Shown here piece by piece: positions 1 to 5,357 of a DNA stretch of 8,234 nt. Position 1 is the stretch's first letter. Every line of letters begins with the position of its first letter. Source of the DNA: an uncultured Blautia sp. (lineage in GTDB: Bacteria > Bacillota > Clostridia > Lachnospirales > Lachnospiraceae); NCBI RefSeq assembly GCF_947654165.1, contig NZ_CANTKB010000054.1:1-8234 (forward strand), in the 5' to 3' direction. The translations under genes and the position numbers were made by a program. The notes beneath the pieces are model-generated. The model was not told the DNA's origin, made no database searches, and saw only the letters and a list, made by a program, of their open reading frames with translations.

Positions 1-11
1 TGGAGCAGAAC

Positions 12-224
12 GTGGAAAAACAGGACTATGAAAAAGTCCATGAACTCTGCCAGACAATGTATGCCATGAAACATCTGTCAGAAGAACTGGAAGGGTTGTA
101 TCTGGTAAGGGATGATGCAGAGCTTTGTTCCCTGTATTATCAGATTTTTGTAGGAATGCTGGATTTGACAGTTTTCTCAACAGAGGCAATGGTCGATCTG
201 AATGGAGGGAAGCATGATGAGTAA
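12..224 (+). CDS. Small acidic hypothetical protein, possibly 5'-truncated
   Basis: I do not recognise this 70-residue protein. It is acidic, looks mostly helical, and has three cysteines (residues 13, 39 and possibly none in a metal-binding pattern), with no membrane segment or known motif. The GTG at 12 has a GGAG at 2-5 with 6 bases of spacing, so it can be a real start. However, the frame is open to the left edge, so the gene may begin outside the window. Its stop (222-224) overlaps the start of the next gene (ATG 217), which indicates translational coupling and membership of the replication operon. It could be a small accessory or copy-control protein of the element; that is inference from position only. 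Confidence 0.5.
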   Translation: MEKQDYEKVHELCQTMYAMKHLSEELEGLYLVRDDAELCSLYYQIFVGMLDLTVFSTEAMVDLNGGKHDE

Positions 225-1137
225 TCAGGATTATATGCCGGTAGAGTGCCTGCTGGTACCTAAGGCACTTTTTAAGGATGAGAGGTATTGCTCTTTATCC
301 ACTACGGCAAAGGTATTATACAGCCTTATGCTTGACCGGCTGAAATATGCAGCACAGAACAGATGGGTTGACCAGAAAGGGAAACTCTATGTGATCTATC
401 CCAAAAGTGAAATGATCAGAGATTTGAATAGCACCAGATACCGGGTAGATTATGCTGTTTCGGAACTGGAAAGTATGGGAAACATGGTTCGGGTTGTTAA
501 GGACAATGGCAGACCGAACCGTTTCTATATAAATGATATTTCAAAAAATGAGGAGGAAAATGCAATGATGACAATTAAGGATTTGATGGAAATGGTAACA
601 CCGGAGGAAGCGGAGGAAATCATGGACAAGATGGTGGCAACTGCTAGGGAAATTGTAGATGATCTTATGAAAAAAGGTTACATTGAGATTATCAGGGAAA
701 GCTGTCCTGAAGGAGGGCATTTGGAGGATGGTGTCCCGCCAATTGATCTGGGAGAGGACGAGTTTAATCCGGAAGATTTAAGTCCAATGGAATTCAGATG
801 CTACTGCGATGAAAACGGTATCCTGGATGATGAGGCAATTGAAGATGATGCCAGTGAATTTGGTATGGATCTGGCTTTCGGTGTCATTGAATTACTGGAA
901 AATGATCTGGATAGAATTGAAGCGATCCGCCAGTATTTCAACTATGTCTACAAGATGAAATCCATGAAGAAATTTATGGCTGTCGTAGAGACAACGGCTG
1001 TGATCTGTGGAAATTCCCCTGAATGGATTGAAGATATGCATGCCTGCAACAAAGGTGCCAGACGTATCTACCTGAAGGAACTGGTAAATGTGTTTAACAT
1101 GTATCTGGATATGTTCAAGAACAAAGAAATGGAATAA
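217..1137 (+). CDS. RepA_N-domain replication initiator-like protein with acidic C-terminal extension
   Basis: The first ~110 residues match the RepA_N (replication initiator protein A, N-terminal) family: a VPKALF motif, LSTTAKVLYSLMLDRL, a VDQKGKLYVIY strand and a winged-helix-like segment ending in NRFYIND. RepA_N proteins bind iterated DNA at the origin of Gram-positive plasmids and integrative elements. I chose ATG 217 because GGAGGG at 204-209 lies 7 bases upstream; ATG 202 overlaps that site and ATG 214 is only 4 bases from it. This gives 306 residues. Residues ~117-306 are a separate, very acidic helical region that I do not recognise. It starts at an internal ATG (565) preceded by AGGAGG (551-556), so it may also be made alone or may be a fused second gene. 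The gene overlaps its upstream neighbour and is followed at 14 bp by a paralogous RepA_N gene. It lacks the C-terminal replisome-organiser motif of that neighbour and may be a regulator rather than the true initiator. Confidence 0.8.
   Translation: MSNQDYMPVECLLVPKALFKDERYCSLSTTAKVLYSLMLDRLKYAAQNRWVDQKGKLYVIYPKSEMIRDLNSTRYRVDYAVSELESMGNMVRVVKDNGRPNRFYINDISKNEEENAMMTIKDLMEMVTPEEAEEIMDKMVATAREIVDDLMKKGYIEIIRESCPEGGHLEDGVPPIDLGEDEFNPEDLSPMEFRCYCDENGILDDEAIEDDASEFGMDLAFGVIELLENDLDRIEAIRQYFNYVYKMKSMKKFMAVVETTAVICGNSPEWIEDMHACNKGARRIYLKELVNVFNMYLDMFKNKEME
551..567 (+). promoter_or_regulatory. Internal ribosome binding site and in-frame ATG in the first RepA_N gene
   Basis: A full AGGAGG (551-556) precedes an in-frame ATG (565-567) by 8 bases, a near-ideal Shine-Dalgarno arrangement, followed by a second ATG at 568. 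It sits exactly between the RepA_N DNA-binding domain and the acidic C-terminal region. Starting here would give a 190-residue protein without the DNA-binding domain. GAG-GAG-GAA also encodes Glu residues, so chance is possible. Confidence 0.45.
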
Positions 1138-1150
1138 TGAGGATGAAAAA

Positions 1151-1966
1151 ATGGATTATGAATACTTCCGGGTAGAAGAATCCGAGCAGTTTTCATTTTT
1201 CCGTATTCCCAAGGCATTGTTTACCGAAAAGGAATTTGAAGGGCTGTCCACGGATGCAAAGCTTCTGTATGGCATCCTGCTGGACAGGATCAACCTTTCA
1301 AAGAAAAATGGCTGGGTGGATGCTGATGGTTATGTGTATATCATCTACACGGTAGCTGAACTTCAGGAAGTGCTGCATATGTCACACACAACGGTCACAA
1401 AGCTTCTCCGGGAGCTTGACAGTGTACATGGCATCGGTTTGATTGAACGATACCGGCAGGGCTGCAACCGTCCATCGGTGATATATGTGAAGAACTTTGT
1501 GAAACGCATCCGGGCAAAACCGGCAGTTTATTATCCTTCTGGAATGCAAGAAATTTGCTGTCCGGAACGCAAGAATCTGGCAATCCGGAATGCAAAAAAC
1601 TTGCAGTCCGGAACGCAAAAAAATGGAGGTCCGGAGTGCAAGAATTTTGCCACAAGTAATACTGATATAAATAAGACTGATAAGAATGATACTGATAGGA
1701 GTAAGAAAAGCCACGCTTCTGAAAAGGAAAGCTCCTGTCTGTATGGGCGATTTGGAAATGTTCGGCTTTCCGTGGAAGAATACCGGGAGCTACGGAAACT
1801 GTATCCGTATGACTGCCAGAGGATGATTGACCAGCTTTCTGCTTATATGAAATCAACTGGGAAAATCTATCAGGATCATTTCGCAACGCTTCTTCTCTGG
1901 GCAGGAAGGGAAGAACTGAAAACCGGTTCTGGAAGATATGACTTTGAGGAAGGAGAGAGTCTATGA
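1151..1966 (+). CDS. repA: RepA_N-family replication initiator with C-terminal replisome-organiser motif
   Basis: This is the probable replication initiator of the element, 271 residues. Residues ~14-116 are a RepA_N winged-helix domain: FFRIPKALF, LSTDAKLLYGILLDRI, NGWVDADGYVYIIY, then a helix-turn-helix ending in RPSVIYVKNF. Residues ~130-167 are a low-complexity linker encoded by five 23-bp DNA repeats. A TD-rich stretch (DINKTDKNDTD) leads to residues ~198-255, whose YGRFGNVRLSVEEY...LSAYMKSTGKIYQDHFATLLLW pattern is a C-terminal domain common in phage and ICE replication proteins next to DnaC-like loaders. The start at ATG 1151 follows GAGG (1139-1142) at 8 bases; the frame is open further upstream, but no better start is seen. 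Its stop overlaps the loader gene start in an ATGA junction. Family assignment is firm; the initiator role is inferred from family and from the repeats. Confidence 0.88.
   Translation: MDYEYFRVEESEQFSFFRIPKALFTEKEFEGLSTDAKLLYGILLDRINLSKKNGWVDADGYVYIIYTVAELQEVLHMSHTTVTKLLRELDSVHGIGLIERYRQGCNRPSVIYVKNFVKRIRAKPAVYYPSGMQEICCPERKNLAIRNAKNLQSGTQKNGGPECKNFATSNTDINKTDKNDTDRSKKSHASEKESSCLYGRFGNVRLSVEEYRELRKLYPYDCQRMIDQLSAYMKSTGKIYQDHFATLLLWAGREELKTGSGRYDFEEGESL
1538..1652 (+). repeat. Five tandem 23-bp direct repeats within repA (candidate iterons/origin)
   Basis: Five contiguous 23-bp units start at 1538, 1561, 1584, 1607 and 1630. Each opens with TCCGGA (TCTGGA in the first) and has GCAA in the middle; four of five then have TTGC or GGC, giving an imperfect GCAA-n5-TTGC dyad. 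Because 23 is not a multiple of three, successive copies are read in different frames, yet the DNA is conserved. This shows selection or amplification at DNA rather than protein level. Copies 1 and 4 share a frame (SGMQ and SGTQ), as do copies 2 and 5 (CPERKN and GPECKN). RepA_N plasmids such as pAD1 and pSK41 are known to have their origin repeats inside the rep gene between the N- and C-terminal domains, the position seen here. Function as origin is inferred. Confidence 0.8.
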
Positions 1967-2760
1967 CAGATAGCAGGAATGTGGCTGATTTTCTTGGGGA
2001 AGACGGATGCCTCCGGTGTGGTGTATGCGGGAAACGAAAACAGCTGAGGATCAATTTTATGGGAAGGGATCGTGTAGTGGGCTGCCTGTGTGACTGCGAG
2101 GTTCAGGCAAGAAAAGAAAAAGAAGAGCAGCTCCGCAGGGAGGAAGCCCAGAGGGAGCTTTACCAGAGAAAATCGGTGGGACTTAGAGACCGGAGGTTCT
2201 GGGAATGGCGGTTTGAAAATGATAATGGGTCGAATGATAAGATGCTCATTGCCAGGCAGTATGCAAAAAACTGGGAGAAGATGAAAAAAGAAAATGTAGG
2301 GCTTCTCCTGATGGGTCCGGTGGGGACTGGGAAGAGTTTTTTTGCCGGGTGTATTGCCAATGCCCTTCTGGAACAGGGGGAGCGGGTGATGATGACGAAC
2401 TTCTCCCGTATCCTGAATGAAATGACAAACTATCAGGCAGATAAAAACCAGATCGTGCAGAATCTGGTGGATTACCCGCTTTTGATCATTGATGATCTGG
2501 GGATAGAACGCAATTCAGAGTTTGCCCTGGAGCAGATCTATAACGTGATTGACAGCAGGTACTGTAAAATGAAGCCTCTCATCATCACAACAAATCTCGG
2601 GTTGAATGATATGAAAGATGAATCGCTGGATGTATCCCATAAGCGGATTTACAGCAGAATATTGGAGATGTGTGTGCCTGTCTATTGTGGCGGGGTAGAC
2701 AAGCGAAGAGAAGAAGGAACGGAAAAGCTCGGTCGGATGCAGAGTCTGATCAGTGGCTGA
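1963..2760 (+). CDS. dnaC: DnaC/IstB-like AAA+ helicase loader
   Basis: A 265-residue AAA+ ATPase of the DnaC/DnaI/IstB type, expected to load the host replicative helicase onto the origin opened by the initiator. The N-terminus has a cysteine cluster (C16, C19, C22 and C41, C43, C45) likely to bind zinc, followed by a charged helix (~46-70). Walker A is GPVGTGKS (118-125), Walker B is LLIIDDLG (173-180), sensor I is ITTN (208-211), and the arginine-finger region is HKRIYSRILE with R232. All key residues are present, so the protein should be active. The ATG overlaps the repA stop (ATGA at 1963-1966) with AGGAG at 1951-1955, indicating coupled translation with the initiator. It is the last gene before a terminator that overlaps its own stop codon. 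Confidence 0.92.
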   Translation: MTDSRNVADFLGEDGCLRCGVCGKRKQLRINFMGRDRVVGCLCDCEVQARKEKEEQLRREEAQRELYQRKSVGLRDRRFWEWRFENDNGSNDKMLIARQYAKNWEKMKKENVGLLLMGPVGTGKSFFAGCIANALLEQGERVMMTNFSRILNEMTNYQADKNQIVQNLVDYPLLIIDDLGIERNSEFALEQIYNVIDSRYCKMKPLIITTNLGLNDMKDESLDVSHKRIYSRILEMCVPVYCGGVDKRREEGTEKLGRMQSLISG

Positions 2761-2774
2761 TCGGTTCTTTTTTT
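2746..2774 (+). terminator. Intrinsic terminator after dnaC
   Basis: An 8-bp stem (2746-2753 with 2757-2764, one G-T pair) with a 3-base TGG loop is followed by TTCTTTTTTT (2765-2774). The right arm includes the dnaC stop codon. It would end the replication-module transcript before pcfB. Confidence 0.75.
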
Positions 2775-2793
2775 GATGAAAGGGGTGATACCG

Positions 2794-2820
2794 ATGGTCT
2801 TAGGTTGGGACAGCACGTAA
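2794..2820 (+). other. Possible 8-codon leader ORF upstream of pcfB
   Basis: AAAGGGGTGAT (2780-2790), close to a consensus ribosome binding site, precedes ATG 2794, which opens a tiny frame MVLGWDST ending at TAA 2818-2820. An in-frame ATG at 2776 would give 14 residues. It lies between the dnaC terminator and pcfB, 22 bases before the pcfB start. It may be a leader peptide, the remnant of a deleted gene, or chance. Confidence 0.25.
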
Positions 2821-2842
2821 TACGCTGAAAGGAGGGAAATTC

Positions 2843-3334
2843 ATGCAGGAAGAAGTAACACAGAAAACGGTGACCTTTTGTGTGCGTACCACAAAAATGA
2901 CGGCAGATGTGCTGAAAAAAGTGATTGCTGCATACCTGCGGCATCAGAAACAGAAAAGTGCTGAGAAGAAAGCACAGAAAAATCAGCCGAAACAGGGGAA
3001 AATCACGGTGAAAGAGCTGGCAAAGCAGAATGCCGGGATGACGAGTATTGAGATCACACCTAAGAACATCAAGTCTTTTGAACGGTATGCCAGAAAATAC
3101 GGGATCAATTATGCCTTGAAAAAGGATAAGACCAAAGATCCGCCGGTTTATATGGTGTTCTTTAAGGGACGTGACCAGGATGCGATCACCGCAGCTTTCC
3201 GTGAATTTACCCAGAAAGAGATCCAGAAGGCGAACCGCCCTTCCATCCACAAACGTCTGGCAGCATACAGGAGTATCGTTGCAGGGAAGACGAAGGGCAA
3301 AGCCAAGAATAAGCATCAGGAGGTATCCCGGTGA
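2843..3334 (+). CDS. pcfB: PcfB-family (DUF3801) conjugation protein
   Basis: A 163-residue, strongly basic, soluble protein of the PcfB/DUF3801 family. In pCF10 PcfB is an accessory factor that works with the coupling protein PcfC and the relaxase to bring DNA to the secretion channel. Diagnostic features are the N-terminal TVTFCVRTTKMTADVL segment, a Lys/Gln-rich linker (~33-50), GKITVKELAKQNAGMTSIEI (~51-72), then FERYARKYGINYALKKD and VYMVFFKGRDQDAITAAFRE, with a basic C-terminal tail. AAAGGAGGG (2828-2836) supports ATG 2843. Its stop overlaps the GTG of the coupling-protein gene (GTGA at 3331-3334), the standard pcfB-virD4 arrangement. It appears intact, but with its partner truncated its present use is doubtful. 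Confidence 0.88.
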   Translation: MQEEVTQKTVTFCVRTTKMTADVLKKVIAAYLRHQKQKSAEKKAQKNQPKQGKITVKELAKQNAGMTSIEITPKNIKSFERYARKYGINYALKKDKTKDPPVYMVFFKGRDQDAITAAFREFTQKEIQKANRPSIHKRLAAYRSIVAGKTKGKAKNKHQEVSR

Positions 3335-3672
3335 GAAAGATCAATGCCGGGGGATTGACCAACAAGCTGAAAGCAAAAGCCAGAGTTACGCTGTCCGCTT
3401 TGGATATGAAAAAGCTTATTCTCACCAATCTTCCGTACCTGTTCATCTTTTTGTTTGCAGACAGGGCTTCCTGCCTGTACCGGGCAAGCCCCAGAGCAGA
3501 TATGGGAAACAAACTATTATATGCCATGGAACACGCTGACCGGATTCTGACCGGGTTCCTGCCAAGTCTTTACTACATGGATGTTCTGGTGGGAGCCGGG
3601 ATTGCGGCAGTTGTAAAGATACTGGTCTGGCAGAAACAGGCAGATGCAAAAAAGCTCCGCAAAGGAGGATAA
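3331..3672 (+). CDS. Truncated VirD4-type coupling protein (membrane domain only)
   Basis: The 113 residues resemble only the N-terminus of VirD4/TraG-type coupling proteins of Tn1549-like elements. There is a basic amphipathic start, a first membrane segment (~29-46, LPYLFIFLFADRA), a periplasmic-side stretch with Tyr-Arg-Ala-Ser-Pro, a second membrane segment (~84-100, DVLVGAGIAAVVKILVW) and the cytoplasmic KKLRKG. In intact relatives this basic motif leads into a VEYGSARWG-type segment and a ~500-residue ATPase; here a Gly and TAA follow at once. Walker A and B are absent, so it cannot power DNA transfer. GTG 3331 has AGGAGG (3318-3323) at 7 bases and overlaps the pcfB stop. The break falls in AAAGGAGG (3661-3668), which also serves as ribosome binding site of the next gene, suggesting a deletion or replacement joint. 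The relatives' sequence is recalled, not aligned. Confidence 0.72.
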   Translation: MRKINAGGLTNKLKAKARVTLSALDMKKLILTNLPYLFIFLFADRASCLYRASPRADMGNKLLYAMEHADRILTGFLPSLYYMDVLVGAGIAAVVKILVWQKQADAKKLRKGG

Positions 3673-3675
3673 AAA

Positions 3676-3900
3676 GTGACTATAGGAAGAGTTGAAATTA
3701 CTTCTTGCCAGTACTGTGGGGGAAATGATTTTAGATATGGATATCAAAGCGGTGATAATAGATTATATGGTGCACCTGGATTTTTAGACAATCAGGAACC
3801 AATACATCATTTAGTTTGTGCAGAATGTGGTGCGATTGTGTTTTCATGGGTAACAAATCTGCGAAAATATTCGAAGAATATACCAGAAAAATCTATTTGA
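3676..3900 (+). CDS. Small zinc-ribbon protein
   Basis: This 74-residue protein has two CxxC knuckles, C11-Q-Y-C14-G and C48-A-E-C51-G, a typical zinc ribbon. Between them are a Gly/Tyr-rich stretch and GAPGFLDNQEPIHH. Similar small zinc-ribbon proteins of unknown role occur in Firmicutes; zinc binding is likely, the molecular role is not known, and nucleic-acid or protein contact is possible. The GTG start is supported by AAAGGAGG (3661-3668) at 7 bases. Codons such as ATA, AGA and TTA make it visibly more AT-rich than the flanking transfer genes, so it may have a separate origin. It sits directly at the break of the coupling-protein gene, where intact elements carry T4SS genes. Confidence 0.62.
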   Translation: MTIGRVEITSCQYCGGNDFRYGYQSGDNRLYGAPGFLDNQEPIHHLVCAECGAIVFSWVTNLRKYSKNIPEKSI

Positions 3901-3950
3901 TTTTATCTGAATAATTAGCGTAATAGTTAATTACAACAATAGTTTACAGA

Positions 3951-3990
3951 GGCTGAAATAAGCCGGCAGTGAAATACCTGCCGGTTTTTT
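3951..3990 (+). terminator. Intrinsic terminator upstream of the sortase gene
   Basis: CCGGCAG (3963-3969) pairs with CTGCCGG (3978-3984) around an 8-base loop, with weak A-T extension below, and runs into TTTTTT (3985-3990). It closes the zinc-ribbon transcript. A small alternative stem, GGCT (3951-3954) with AGCC (3961-3964), would compete with the left arm. The whole structure lies only 22 bases before the sortase start, so it may act as an attenuator in a sortase leader. Confidence 0.75.
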
Positions 3991-4012
3991 CTTGCCCGAA
4001 AGGAGGTGCTAT

Positions 4013-4777
4013 GTGAGAAAAATAGAAAATATGATGCTGACTGTGTTTCTGGTTGTTTCGATGATATGTGGGAAATACCTCGTGGATTACTGGCAGGATT
4101 CTTATGATAACAGACAGAATTACCGGCAGGTGGAAGAGATAGCGTTTCAGGAAAAGGATACAGAGAATGATGGGACAGAAGCTAATGCAGATAATCCGTT
4201 GACAGAGATAGATGATTTTGATTATCAGGCTTTGCTGGATGAAAATGCAGACTGCATCGGGTGGCTGAAGATTGATGGAACCGATATCAGTTATCCGGTC
4301 GTGCAGGGAGAAGACAATGAGTTTTATCTTCGCCATGATTTTCAAAAGAATTATGCCATCTGTGGAACCTTAATGCTGGACTGCCGGAATGATATTGATG
4401 CCGGGCAGGAACATTTGATTATTTATGGTCACCAAATGAAAGATGGCAGTATGTTCAAGCAATTGAATGGATATAAAAAAGAAGAGTTTTATCATGAGCA
4501 TAAGGAGATCACACTATATCTGGAAAACCAGAAATACCAGTATGAAGTGGCTGCTGTGTATGTGACGAATGTGGCACAAAGCGGTGGTTATTATGATTTT
4601 TTACACAAAGAAACACGAAAACAGCAGATGGATTATTTACAGAAAATGGCAGCTTATCAGCTTTATCCGACGGGGGTTACCGTCAGGGAGGATGATGAGC
4701 TGCTTTCTTTATCTACCTGTGAATATTCCAGCACAAATGGCAGGCTGATTGTCCTTGCAAGAAGAATTGGACGGTAG
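4013..4777 (+). CDS. srtB: Class B sortase
   Basis: A 254-residue membrane-anchored cysteine transpeptidase of the sortase B family, which joins surface proteins carrying an NPQTN-like sorting signal to peptidoglycan or links pilin-like subunits. Residues ~7-24 form the N-terminal signal anchor (MMLTVFLVVSMICGKYL), followed by an acidic linker (~40-70). The catalytic domain has GWLKIDGTDISYPVVQ (83-98), H140 in LIIYGHQMKDGSMF, C236 in LSLSTCEYS and R244 in RLIVLARR: a complete His-Cys-Arg triad. GTG 4013 is chosen because AAAGGAGG (3999-4006) ends 6 bases before it; a TTG at 3992 overlaps that site and ATG 4011 meets a stop at once. Sortases of this type recur in Tn1549-like conjugative elements, probably to anchor an element-encoded adhesin. 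No LPXTG-like substrate is in the window. Confidence 0.9.
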   Translation: MRKIENMMLTVFLVVSMICGKYLVDYWQDSYDNRQNYRQVEEIAFQEKDTENDGTEANADNPLTEIDDFDYQALLDENADCIGWLKIDGTDISYPVVQGEDNEFYLRHDFQKNYAICGTLMLDCRNDIDAGQEHLIIYGHQMKDGSMFKQLNGYKKEEFYHEHKEITLYLENQKYQYEVAAVYVTNVAQSGGYYDFLHKETRKQQMDYLQKMAAYQLYPTGVTVREDDELLSLSTCEYSSTNGRLIVLARRIGR

Positions 4778-4790
4778 GAGGAAAATAAAT

Positions 4791-5348
4791 ATGGCAATGA
4801 ACAGGAATATGACAATGGCAGAAAAAGAAGTCTGGGATTATGCCCAGAAACAGATGGAACGGGCAGAACAGCGGGAAAATATTTTATTTACAGAGGAACA
4901 GAAAGAACAGGTTCTGGAATATGCGGCTATGACCGGGGATGATTATGATATCAGGAAAATGGTCAGAGATCTTGCAGACGCTGTCCGTTCTTTGAATGAA
5001 GAGAAGGTGGATGAAATCTTATGGAATGCCAGAGAGGAAATTGACGGATTCCCAGACCGTTCTGTTGGTATGGCGGAGCTAAAGGGATATGGCTATACCG
5101 CAGATGATATGTTTCCTCTTCGTCAGGAGATGGCACTGGAGCTTCATCGTGTCGGGGAAAAGGTGTACTGTCTGCAATCAGACGGTTCCCATGGGGACTA
5201 TGTTAGTAGAGAGATGATCCTGGAACATGAAGGTCTCTATGGAATTGAAAAAGAGGCGTGGCAGCGTATGCAGGAGCAGGGGGATGAAATAGATTTTGAG
5301 GAAACTGGATTATATCAGCCTCCAATGACAGATCTTGATAGAGATTAA
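4791..5348 (+). CDS. Polyvalent protein, N-terminal piece
   Basis: The first open piece is 185 residues and is the only one with a good ribosome binding site, so it can be translated now. Residues ~1-90 are charged and helical (MAEKEVWDYAQKQMERAEQR, then DYDIRKMVRDLADAV). Residues ~92-165 read MAELKGYGYTADDMFPLRQEMALELHRVGEKVYCL...SREMILEHEGLYGIEKEAW, a segment recalling the large-polyvalent-protein-associated domains. A similar pattern (GETVFLV, then ER and EREDVERI) recurs just after the stop, so this may be one of two tandem copies of a small domain. I cannot assign a biochemical function. Confidence 0.65.
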   Translation: MAMNRNMTMAEKEVWDYAQKQMERAEQRENILFTEEQKEQVLEYAAMTGDDYDIRKMVRDLADAVRSLNEEKVDEILWNAREEIDGFPDRSVGMAELKGYGYTADDMFPLRQEMALELHRVGEKVYCLQSDGSHGDYVSREMILEHEGLYGIEKEAWQRMQEQGDEIDFEETGLYQPPMTDLDRD

Positions 5349-5357
5349 GCATTAAGA

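Noticed and set aside
1538..1652. CRISPR array
   Set aside because: The 23-bp units are contiguous with no unique spacers and lie inside a coding gene.
1395..2054. 219-codon open frame on the minus strand
   Set aside because: It lies opposite repA and the start of dnaC, is rich in Ser, Pro and His with no domain pattern, and has no ribosome binding site; the strong plus-strand genes explain the sequence.
2750..3316. 188-codon open frame on the minus strand
   Set aside because: It mirrors pcfB, whose family match and ribosome binding site are clear; the mirror product has a Cys/Phe/Leu-rich shadow composition.
3897..3926. Promoter upstream of the sortase (TTGATT with TAATAG)
   Set aside because: The -10 matches the consensus poorly and the surrounding AT-rich sequence offers many equal matches by chance.
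3670..3991. Group II intron interrupting the coupling-protein gene
   Set aside because: There is no typical GTGYG 5' end, no domain V-like hairpin and no reverse transcriptase, and the coupling protein does not resume downstream.
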